64,000 bases of DNA from Diplolepis rosae. Its lineage: Eukaryota; Arthropoda; Insecta; Hymenoptera; Diplolepididae. Shown one piece after another: positions 54,723-64,000 of the stretch. The notes under the pieces were generated by a model. That model worked only from the letters and a program-made list of their open reading frames with translations. It made no database searches and was not told where the DNA came from. Positions within the stretch are counted from its first letter, which is position 1; each line of letters starts with the position of its first letter. A program made the translations under genes and the position numbers. The stretch covers positions 5,032,001 to 5,096,000 of the forward strand of contig JAPYXD010000308.1 in assembly GCA_030998225.1 (NCBI GenBank), in the 5' to 3' direction.

Positions 54723-55110
54723 GGACGCGGATGGGCCGAGTTGCAGATGTACTTTCACCTTCATAATGTGAAAGCCGACAACTGCCTTTTAGAAAACGGA
54801 CAGGCTCCGGGAAGATACATATATTCACATTTTAATTTCTGGGTCCATATGTCATGTAGGAACTTGGATGGGCTGGGAGCAGATGTACTTCCACCTTTAC
54901 GATTTGCTAGTCGACAACTGCCCTTTAAAAACGGACTAGATCTGGGGAGTAACTTGTTTCCGTATTTCAATTTCTGGGTCCATATTTCAGGTGGGAACTT
55001 AGATGGGCTGGGTAGCAGATGTACTTTCACCTTAATAATGTGCAAGACGACAACTGCCTTTTAGAAAACGGACAGGCTCCGGGAAGATACATATATTCAC
55101 ATTTTAATTT
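54723..55110. repeat. Unit-A-like block inside block E (first)
   Basis: Positions 54,752-55,064 align with 46,722-47,034 of A3 at a constant offset of 8,030 bp, including the TTCATAATGTGAAAG monomer followed by the GGTGGGAACTTAGATGGG monomer. It is absent at the equivalent place in the second 4.62-kb copy, so it looks like a transferred tract. Confidence 0.7.
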
Positions 55111-56342
55111 CTGGGTCCATATGTCAGGTAGGAACTTGGATGGGCTGGGAGCAGATGTACTTCCACCTTTACGATTTGCAAGTCGACAAATCCCTTTTAA
55201 AAAACGGACTAGATCTGGGAAGTAACTTATTTTCGTATTTTAATTTCTGGATCCATATGGCAGGTAGGAACTGGGAAGGGACGAGTAGCAGATGTACTTT
55301 CAAGATAAAAATTTGCAAGTCGACAACTGCATTTTAAAACGGACTAGATCTGGGGAATAACTTGTTTCCGTATTTTAATTTCTGGATCCATATACCAGGT
55401 ACGAACCGGGTTGAGCTGGGTAGCAGATGTATTTTCGACTTAACAATATACAAGATAACTGCCTTTTAGAAAAAGGACTGGATCCGGGAAGATACTTATT
55501 TTTGTATTTCAATTTCTGGATCCATATGTCAGGGAGGAACCGGGTTGGGTTTGGTAGCAGATGTACTTTCACGTTAAAAATTTGCAAGTCGACAACTGCC
55601 CTTTTAAAACGGACTAGATCTGGGGAATAACTTGTTTCCGTATTTTAATTTCTGGATCCATATACCAGGTACGAACCGGCTTGAGCTGGGAGCAGATGTA
55701 CTTCCACCTTAACGATTTGCAAGTCGACAACTGCATTTTATAAAACGGACGAGATCTGGGGAGTAACTTATTTCCGTATTTTAATTTCTGGATCCATATG
55801 TCAGGTAGGAACCGGGTTGGGCTTGGTAGCAGATGTACATTTACCTTAACAATGTGCAAGTCGTCAACTGCCTTTTAAAAAAAAGAATAGATCCTGGTAG
55901 AAAACTATTTCCGTATTTTAATTTCTGGATCCACATGCCAGGTAGGAACCGGGTTGGGCTGAGTAGCAGATGTACTTTCACCTTGACAATGTGCAAGCCG
56001 ACAGCTGACTTATAAAAAAGAAACAAGATCCGGGTAGAAACATATTTTCGAATTTTAATTTTTTGGTCCATATGTCAGGTAGGACGCGGATGGGCTGGGT
56101 AGTAGATGAACTTTCACCTTAACGATTTGCGAGTCGAAAACTGCCTCTTAGAATACGAACAGGAGCCGGTATGTTACATATATTCTCAATTTCAATTTCT
56201 GGGTCCATATCTCAGGTAGGAACTGGGTAGGGACGAGTAGCAGATGTACTTTCACGTTAAAAATTTGCAAGTCGAAAACTGCCTTTTAGAAACGGACAGG
56301 AGACGGTACTATACATATATTCGCATTTTAATTTTTGGATAC

Positions 56343-57010
56343 ATATGTCAGGTAGAAACTAGGATGGGCTGGGAGCAGATGTACTTCCACCTTAACGATT
56401 TACAAGTCGACAACTGCCTGTTAAAAAGCGGACTAGATCTCGGGGGTAACTTATTTCCGTATTTTAATTTCTGGATCCATATGTCAGGTAGGAACTGGGT
56501 AGGGACGAGTAGCAGATGTACTTTCAGGTTAAAAATTTGCAAGTCGACAACTGCATTTTAAAAAACGGACTAGATCTGGGGAGTAACTTGTTTCCGTATT
56601 TTAATTTCTGGATCCATATACCAGGTAGGAACCGGGTTCGCCTGGGTAGCAGATGTACTTTCACCTTAACAATGTCAAAGCCGATAGCTGACTTTCAAAA
56701 AGAAACAAGATCCGGGTAGAAACATATTTTCGTATTTTAATGTTTTGGTCCATATGTCAGGTAGTACGCGGATGGGCCGAGTTGCAGATGTACTTTCACC
56801 TTCATAATGTGAAAGCCGACAACTGCCTTTTAGAAAACGGACAGGCTCCGGGAAGATACATATATTCACATTTTAATTTCTGGGTCCATATGTCATGTAG
56901 GAACTTGGATGGGCTGGGAGCAGATGTACTTCCACCTTTACGATTTGCAAGTCGACAACTGCCCTTTAAAAACGGACTAGATCTGGGGAGTAACTTATTT
57001 CCGTTTTTTA
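56343..57010. repeat. Unit-A-like block inside block E (second)
   Basis: About five monomers align with A3 at offset 10,071 (56,516 with 46,445; 56,675 with 46,604; 56,740 with 46,669), including the subtype GTAGTACGCGGATGGGCCGA. It leaves the A order at about 57.0 kb, where TTCCGTTTTTTAATATCTGG follows. Confidence 0.72.
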
Positions 57011-58222
57011 ATATCTGGATCCATATGTCAGGTAGGAACTGGGTAGGGACGAGTAGCAGATGTACTTTCAAGATAAAAATTTGCAAGTCAAAACTCCCTT
57101 TTAAAAAACGGACTAGATCTGGGAAGTAACTTATTTCCGTATTTTAATTTCTGGATCCATATGGCAGGTAGGAACTGGGTAGGGACGAGTAGCAGATGTA
57201 CTTTCAAGATAAAAATTTGCAAGTCGACAACTGCATTTTAAAAAACGGACTAGATCTGGGGAGTAACTTGTTTCCGCATTTTAATTTCTGGATCCATATA
57301 CCAGGTAGGAACCGGGTTGGGCTGGGTATTAGATGTACTTTCACCTTAACAATGTGCAAGACGTCAATTGCCTCTTAAAAAAAAGAATAGATCCTGGTAG
57401 AAACCTATTTCCGTATTTTAATTTCTGGATCCATATACCAGGTAGGAACCGGGTTGGGCTGGGTAGCTGATGTAATTCCACCTTTACGATTTGCAAGTCG
57501 ACAACTCCCTTTTAAAAAACGGACTAGATCTGGGAAGTAACTTATTTCCGTATTTTAATTTCTGGATCCATATGGCAGGTAGGAACTGGAAGGGACGAGT
57601 AGCAGATGTACTTTCAAGATAAAAATTTCCAAGTCGACAACTGCATTTTAAAAAACGGACTAGATCTGGGGAGAAACTTATTTCCGTATTTTAATTTCTG
57701 GATCCATATACCAGTTACGAACCGGGTTGAACTGGGTAGCAGATGTATTTTCGACTTAACAATTTACAAGATAACTGCCTTTTAGAAAGTAGAAAGGATC
57801 CTTGAAGATACATATATTCGCATTTCAATTTCTGGGTCCATATGTAAGGTAGGAACTGGGTAGAGACGAGTAGCAGATGTACTTTCACGTTAAAAATTTC
57901 CAAGTCGACAACTGCATTTTAAAAAACGGAATAGATCTGGGGTGTAACTTATTTCTGTATTTTAATTTCTGGATCCATATGTCAGCTAGGAACCGGGTTG
58001 GGCTGGGTAGCAGATGTACTTTCACCTTAACAATATACAAGATAACTGCCTTTTAGAAAGTAGAAAGGATCCTTGTAGACACATATATTCACATTTTAAT
58101 TTCTTGGTCCATATGTCATGTAGGTTTTTGGTTGGGCTGGGTAGCAGATGTATTTTTACCTTAACAATTTGCAAGTCGACAACTCCCTTTTAAAAAACGG
58201 ACCAGATCTGGGGAGTAACTTA

Positions 58223-60860
58223 TTTCCGTTTTATAATTTCTGGATCCATATGTCAGGTAGTACGCGGAAGGGCCGAGTTGCTGATGTACTTTCACATTCA
58301 TAATGTGAAAGCCGACAACTGCCTTTTAGAAAATGGACAGGCTCAGGGAAGATACATATGTTCACATTTTAATTTCTGTGTCCATATGTCAGGTAGGAAC
58401 TTGGATGGGCTGGGAGCAGATGTACTTCCACCTTTACGATTTGCAAGTCGAAAAATGCCTTTTAAAAAACGGACTAGATCTGGTGAGTAACTTGTTTCCG
58501 TATTTTAATTTCTGGATCCATATACCAGGTAGGAACCGGGTTGAACTGGGTAGCAGATGTATTTTCGACTTAACAATATACAAGATAACTGCCTTTTAGA
58601 AAAAGGACTGGATCCGGGAAGATACTTATTTTCGTATTTCAATTTCTGGATCCATATGTCAGGGAGGAACCGGGTTGAGCTGGGTAGCAGATGTACTTTC
58701 ACGTTAAAAATTTGCAAGTCGACAACTGCCCTTTTAAAACGGACTAGATCTGGGGAATAACTTGTTTCCGTATTTTAATTTCTGGATCCATATACCAGGT
58801 ACGAACCGGGTTGAGCTGGGTAGCAGATGTACTTTCACCTTAAGAATTTACAAGATAACTGCCTTTTAGAAAGTAGAAAGGATCCTTGAAGATACATATA
58901 TTCGCATTTTAATTTTTGGATCCATATGTCAAGCAGAAACTTGGATGGGCTGGGAGCAGATGTACTTCCACCTTAACGATTTGCAAGTCGACAACTGCAT
59001 TTTAAAAAACGGACTAGATCTGGGGAGTAACTTATTTCCGTATTTTAATTTCTGGATCCATATGTCAGGTAGGAACCGGGTTGGGCTTGGTAGCAGATGT
59101 ACTTTTACCTTAACAATGTGCAAGTCGTCAACTGCCTTTTAAAAAAAAGAATAGATCCTGGTAGAAACCTATTTCCGTATTTTAATTTCTGGATCCATAT
59201 GTCAGGTAGGAACCGGGTTGGGCTGAGTAGCAGATGTACTTTCACCTTAACAATGTGCAAGCCGACAGCTGACTTATAAAAAAGAAACAAGATCCGGGTA
59301 GAAACATATTTTCGAATTTAAATTTTTTGGTCCATATGTCAGGTAGGGCGCGGATGGGCTGGGTAGTAGATGAACTTTCACCTTAACGATTTGAGAGTCG
59401 AAAACTGCCTCTTAGAATACGAACAGGAGCCGGTATTTTACATATATTCTCAATTTCAATTTCTGGGTCCATATTTCAGGTGGGAACTTAGATGGGCTGG
59501 GTAGCAGATGTACTTTCACCTTAATAATGTGCAAGACGACAACTGCCTTTTAGAAAACGGACAGGCTCCGGGAAGATACATATATTCACATTTTAATTTC
59601 TGGGTCCATATGTCAGGTAGGAACTTGGATGGGCTGGGAGCAGATGTACTTCCACCTTTACGATTTGCAAGTCGACAAATCCCTTTTAAAAAACGGACTA
59701 GATCTGGGAAGTAACTTATTTCCGTATTTTAATTTCTGGATCCATATGTCAGGTAGGAACTGGGTAGGGACGAGTAGCAGATGTACTTTCACGTTAAAAA
59801 TTTCCAAGTCGACAACTGCATTTTAAAAAACGGACTAGATCTGGGAAGTAACTTGTTTCCGTATTTTAATTTCTGGATCCATATGTCAGCTAGGAACCGG
59901 GTTGGGCTGGGTAGCAGATGTACTTTCACCTTAACAATATACAAGATAACTGCCTTTTAGAAAGTAGAAACGATCCTTGCAGACACATATATTCGCATTT
60001 CAATTTCTGGGTCCATATGTCAGGTAGGAACTTGGATGGGCTGGGAGCAGATGTGCTTCCACCTTAACGATTTGCAAGTCGTCAACTGCCCTTTAAAAAC
60101 GGACTAGATCTGGGGAGTAACTTATTTCCGTATTTTAATATCTGGATCCATATGTCAGGTAGGAACTGGGTAGCGACGAGTAGCAGATGTACTTTCACGT
60201 AAAAAATTTGCAAGTCGAAAAATGCCTTTTAAAAAACCGACTAGATCTGGGGAATAACTTGTTTCCGTATTTTAATTTCTGGATCCATATACCAGGTACG
60301 AACCGGGTTGAGCTGGGAGCAGATGTACTTCCACCTTAACGATTTGCAAGTCGACAACTGCATTTTAAAAAACGGACGAGATCTGGGGAGTAACTTATTT
60401 CCGTATTTTAATTTCTGGATCCATATGTCAGGGAGGACCCGGGTTGGGTTTGGTAGCAGATGTACTTTTACCTTAACAATGTGCAAGTCGTCAACTGCCT
60501 TTTAAAAAAAAGAATAGATCCTGGTAGAAACATATTTTCGAATTTTAATTTCTGGATCCACATGCCAGGTAGGAACTGGGTAGGGACGAGTAGCAGATGT
60601 ACTTTCACCTTGACAATGTGCAAGCCGACAGCTGACTTATAAAAAAGAAACAAGATCCGGGTAAAAACATATTTTCGAATTTTAATTTTTTGTCCATATG
60701 TCAGGTAGGACGCGGATGGGCTGGGTAGTAGATGAACTTTCACCTTAACGATTTGCGAGTCGAAAACTGCCTCTTAGAATACGAACAGGAGCCGGTATGT
60801 TACATATATTCTCAATTTCAATTTCTGGGTCCATATCTCAGGTAGGAACTGGGTAGGGAC
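58223..60860. repeat. ~4.62-kb HOR (34 monomers), copy 2 (partial)
   Basis: Collinear with 53.6-56.24 kb, then joins the start of the second 12.25-kb unit. In place of the A-like block at 54.72 kb it has a monomer with GTAGTAGATGAACTTTCACC and a TCTTAGAATACGAACAGG block, as at 56.08-56.24 kb. Confidence 0.72.
58289..58311. repeat. Perfect 23-bp inverted repeat
   Basis: Same arms; it sits at the start of the second 4.62-kb unit. Confidence 0.85.
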
Positions 60861-62782
60861 GAGTAGCAGATGTACTTTCACGATAAAAATTTGCAAGTCG
60901 AAAACTGCCTTTTACAAAACGTACAGGATCCGGGAAGATACATATATTCGCATTTTAATTTCTGGATCCATATGTCAGGTAGGAACTTGGATGGGCTGGG
61001 AGCAGATGTGCTTCCACCTAAACGATTTGCAAGTCGACAACTGCCCTTTAAAAACGGACTAGATCTGGGGAGTAACTTATTTCCGTATTTTAATTTCTGG
61101 ATCCATATGTCAGGTAGGAACTGGGTAGCGACGAGTAGCAGATGTACTTTCACGTAAAAAATTTGCAACTCGACGCCAGCCTTTTAAAAACGGACTAGAT
61201 CTGGGGAGTAACTTGTTTCCGTATTTTAATTTCTGGATCCATGTACCAGGTACGAACCGGGTTGGGCTGGGTAGCAGATGTATTTTTACCTTAACAATTT
61301 ACAAGATAACTGCCTTTTAGAAAGTAGAAAGGATCCTTGAAGATACATATTATCGCATTTCAATTTCTGGGTCCATATGTCAGGTAGGAACTGGGTAGGG
61401 ACAAGTAGCAGATGTACTTTCACGTTAAAAATTTGCAAGTCGAAAACTGCCTTTTAGAAAACGTACAGGATCCGGGAAGATACATATATTCCCATTTTAA
61501 ATTTTGGATCCATATGTCAGGGAGAAACTTGGATGGGCTGGGAGCAGATGTATTTCCACCTTTACGATTTGCAAGTCGACAACTCCCTTTTAAAAAACGG
61601 ACTAGATCTGGGGAGTAACTTATTTCCGTATTATAATTTCTGGGTCCATATGTCAGGTAGGAACTGGATAGAGACGAGTAGCAGATGAACTTTCACGATA
61701 AAAATTTGCAAGTCGAAAACTGCCTTTTAGAAAACGTACAGGATCCGGGAAGATACATATATTCCCATTTTAAATTTTGGATCCATATGTCAGGTAGAAA
61801 CTTGGATGGGCTGGGAGCAGATGTACTTCCACCTTTACGATTTGCAAGTCGACAACTCCCTTTTAAAAACGGACTAGATATGGGGAGTAACTTATTTCCG
61901 TATTATAATTTCTGGATCCATATGTCAGGTAGGAGCTGGGTAGGGACGAGTAGCAGATGTACTTTCACGTAAAAAATTTGCAAGTCGAAAATTGCCTTTT
62001 AAAAAACGGACTAGATCTGGGAAGTAACTTATTTCCGTATTTTAATTTCTGGATCCATATGGCAGGTAGGAACCGGGTTGGGCTGGGTAGCAGATGTACT
62101 TTCACCTTAACAATGTGCAAGCCGACAACTGCCTTTTAGAAAAAGGACTGGATCCGGGAAGATACTTATTTTCGTATTTCAATTTCTGGATCCATATGTC
62201 AGGTAGGAACCGGGTTGGGTTGGGTAGCAGATGTACTTTTACCTTAACAATGTGCAAGACGTCAACTGCCTCTTAAAAAAAAAGAATAGATCCTGGTAGA
62301 AACCTGTTTCCGTATTTTAATTTCTGGATCCATATACCAGGTAGGAACCGGGTTGGGCTGGGTATTAGATGTAATTCCACCTTTACGATTTGCAAGTCGA
62401 CAACTCCCTTTTAAAAAACGGACTAGATCTGGGGAGTAACTTATTTCCGTATTTTAATTTCTGGATCCATATGTCAGGTAGGAACTGGGTAGCGACGAGT
62501 AGCAGATGTACTTTCACGTAAAAAATTTGCAAGTCGACAACTCCCTTTTAAAAAACGGACCAGATCTGGGGAGTAACTTATTTCCGTTTTATAATTTCTG
62601 GATCCATGTACCAGGTACGGACCGGGTTGGGCTGCGTAGCAGATGTACTTCCACCTTAACAATGTCAAAGCCGACAGCTGACTTTCAAAAAGAAACAAGA
62701 TCCGGGTAGAAACATATTTTCCTATTTTAATGTTTTGGTCCATATGTCAGGTAGTACGCGGAAGGGCCGAGTTGCTGATGTA

Positions 62783-62805
62783 CTTTCACATTCATAATGT
62801 GAAAG
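62783..62805. repeat. Perfect 23-bp inverted repeat
   Basis: Same arms; it is the +12,248 counterpart of the copy at 50,535. Confidence 0.85.
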
Positions 62806-63326
62806 CCGACAACTGCCTTTTTAGAAAATGGAAAGGCTCAGGGATATACATATGTTCACATTTTAATTTCTGGGTCTATATGTCAGGTAGGAACTTGGAT
62901 GGGCTGGGAGCAGATGTACTTCCACCTTTACGATTTGCAAGTCGACAACTCCCTTTTAAAAAACGGACTAGATCTGGGAAGTAACTTATTTCCGTATTTT
63001 AATTTCTGGATCCATATGGCAGGTAGGACGCGAATGGGCTGGGTAGCAGATGTACTTTCACCTTAATAATGTGCAAGCCGACAACTGCCTTTAAGAAAAC
63101 GGACAGGCTCCGGTAAGATACATATATTCACATTTTAATTTCTGGGTCCATATGTCATGTAGGAACTTGGATGGGCTGGGAGCAGATGTACTTCCACCTT
63201 TACGATTTGCAAGTCGACAACTCCCTTTTAAAAAACGGACTAGATCTGGGGAGTAACTTATTTCCGTTTTATAATTTCTGGATCCATATGTCAGGTAGTA
63301 CGCGGAAGGGCCGAGTTGCTGATGTA

Positions 63327-63349
63327 CTTTCACATTCATAATGTGAAAG
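63327..63349. repeat. Perfect 23-bp inverted repeat
   Basis: Same arms; its counterpart at 51,079-51,101 has only 9-bp arms because C became T at the outer position. Confidence 0.85.
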
Positions 63350-64000
63350 CCGACAACTGCCTTTTAGAAAATGGACAGGCTCAGGGAAGATACATATGTT
63401 CACATTTTAATTTCTGGGTCCATATGTCAGGTAGGAACTTGGATGGGCTGGGAGCAGATGTACTTCCACCTTTACGATTTGCAAGTCGACAAATCCCTTT
63501 TAAAATACGGACTAGATCTGGGAAGTAACTTATTTCCGTATTTTAATTTCTGGATCCAAATGGCAGGTAGGAGCTGGGTAGGGACGAGTAGCAGATGTAC
63601 TTCCACCTTAACGATTTGCAAGTCGAAAAATGCCTTTTAAAAAACGGACTAGATTTGGGGAGTAACTTGTTTCCGTATTTTAATTTCTGGATCCATATAC
63701 CAGTTACGAACCGGGTTGAACTGGGTAGCAGATGTATTTTCGACTTAACAATTTACAAGATAACTTCCTTTTAGAAAGTAGAAAGGATCCTTGTAGATAC
63801 ATACATTCGCATTTCAATTTCTGGGTCATTTTGTCAGGTAGGAACTGGGTAGGGACGAGTAGCAGATGTATTTTCACGTTAAAAATTTCCAAGTCGACAA
63901 CTGCATTTTAAAAAACGGAATAGATCCGGGGAGTAACTTATTTCCATATTTTAATTTCTGGATCCATATGTCAGCTAGGAACCGGGTTGGGCTGGGTAGC

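Larger units (their letters stand above)
53600..58222. repeat. ~4.62-kb HOR (34 monomers), copy 1
   Basis: Landmarks recur at +4,623 to +4,627: 53,638 with 58,261; 53,934 with 58,557; 54,322 with 58,945; 54,474 with 59,097; 55,614 with 60,241; 55,833 with 60,460; 56,085 with 60,711. 4,623 bp is 34 monomers of ~136 bp. It is nested in the 12.25-kb unit. Copy 1 differs by an inserted block like unit A at 54.72-55.1 kb. Confidence 0.75.
48600..60847. repeat. ~12.25-kb higher-order unit, copy 1
   Basis: Landmarks recur at +12,247/12,248: 48,622 with 60,870; 49,164 with 61,412; 49,710 with 61,957; 50,258 with 62,506; 50,482 with 62,730; 50,843 with 63,091. At 136 bp this is about 90 monomers. Only the first ~3.2 kb of the second copy lies in the window, so the repeat could also be a partial duplication. 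Confidence 0.72.
1..64000. repeat. Tandem satellite array, ~136-137 bp monomer, fills the window
   Basis: Every stretch read on both strands is a variant of one monomer. Using the box CCATAT as anchor, the first 37 steps from position 120 are 134-139 bp with one exception of 102 bp. Near-universal blocks are CCATATGTCAGGTAGG, CAGATGTACTT and CAAGTCGACAACTGCC (or CAAGCCGACAACTGCC); blocks between them vary by subfamily. No unique sequence longer than a monomer was found, so all intergene space is satellite. Open frames of up to 129 codons occur on both strands, restart at the same monomer position again and again, and end at recurrent stops. A 136/137-bp period is not a multiple of three, so frame rotates at each monomer. 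They are read as repeat by-products, not genes. The array runs off both ends. Eukaryotic heterochromatin is inferred from architecture; the satellite family is not recognised. Confidence 0.98.
47811..64000. repeat. Rearranged satellite block E
   Basis: The same monomer subfamilies continue, but the 5-kb HOR order and the 102-bp truncated monomer are absent. Two new long periods are seen: ~12,248 bp and ~4,623 bp. Full-length counterparts of the monomer that is truncated in the HOR occur here (for example near 49,164 and 61,412), as well as palindromic monomers not seen in that form to the left. Confidence 0.85.
60848..64000. repeat. ~12.25-kb higher-order unit, copy 2 (partial)
   Basis: Collinear with 48.6-51.75 kb. 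The end still matches at 12,246 bp distance (51,646 with 63,892). In places monomers are swapped, for example the segment near 63.6 kb compared with 51.35 kb, where TTCCACCTTAACGATTTGC replaces the TTTCAAGATAAAAATTTGC form. Confidence 0.72.

Noticed and set aside
1..64000. CENP-B box
   Set aside because: I looked for TTCG and CGGG in the required order and spacing on both strands. CGGG and TTCG both occur in the monomer (CCGGGTAGAAACATATTTTCG region), but in the wrong order.
1..64000. CRISPR array
   Set aside because: Repeats are directly contiguous ~136-bp units with no unique spacers, and no cas-like genes are present.
1..64000. Coding repeat protein (silk-, mucin- or Balbiani-type)
   Set aside because: All frames on both strands have stops at recurrent monomer positions, and the 136/137-bp period is not a multiple of three. 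Length changes of 1-3 bp between monomers are tolerated freely.
1..64000. Transposon or retroelement insertions
   Set aside because: No segment departs from the satellite for more than about a monomer. No terminal repeats, target-site duplications or transposase/RT-like frames were seen. The diverged pairs in D keep the satellite's length and anchors.

Overview
The whole 64-kb window is one uninterrupted tandem satellite DNA array. I see no credible protein-coding gene, RNA gene, transposon, CRISPR array or unique spacer in it. The basic monomer is about 136-137 bp (mostly 134-139 bp), AT-rich, with recurring blocks: a CCATATGTCAGGTAGG box, a short G-rich stretch (GGGTTGGGCTGGG in many copies), CAGATGTACTT, TTTGCAAGTCGACAACTGCC, a T4-A6 stretch, then ...CCGTATTTTAATTTCTGG. 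At this spacing the window holds roughly 470 monomers and is cut mid-monomer at both ends, so the array continues on both sides. Megasatellite organisation of this kind suggests eukaryotic heterochromatin (centromeric, pericentromeric, knob or subtelomeric). I do not recognise the satellite and cannot name the taxon.

The array is organised at several nested levels. (1) Monomers of ~136.5 bp in several diverged subfamilies. (2) A higher-order repeat (HOR) of 37 monomers (5,015 bp, form A) or 38 monomers (5,149-5,150 bp, form B), carrying a diagnostic 102-bp truncated monomer near its end. (3) A third-order unit of ~21.7 kb with the layout A - B - partial C - divergent block D - deleted HOR remnant R. 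It is present as 1-21,699 (A 1-4,999; B 5,000-10,148; C 10,149-~13,795; D ~13,796-20,094; R 20,095-21,699) and again as 21,700-46,000 (A 21,700-26,714; B 26,715-31,864; C 31,865-~35,512; D ~35,513-43,854; R 43,855-46,000). A third copy starts at 46,001 and runs only to about 47.8 kb. The offset between copies 1 and 2 stays at 21,713-21,718 bp for ~19 kb, then grows in steps that are whole numbers of monomers (to 21,853, 23,491 and 24,301).

From ~47.8 kb to the end the same monomer families are arranged differently. A ~12.25-kb periodicity links 48.6-51.9 kb with 60.85-64.0 kb, and inside it a ~4.62-kb (34-monomer) HOR links 53.6-56.3 kb with 58.2-60.9 kb. A monomer subtype here has become a perfect 23-bp inverted repeat, whereas its relatives to the left have one or two mismatches.

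All the junctions I could place keep the monomer register, and some contain hybrid monomers. This is the pattern expected from unequal crossing-over and gene conversion between misaligned satellite copies. Open frames of 60-129 codons occur on both strands, but they are by-products of the repeat and are not annotated as genes. The strongest candidate for something undescribed is the satellite itself: a three-level HOR array with traceable rearrangement history. A centromeric role is only an inference.
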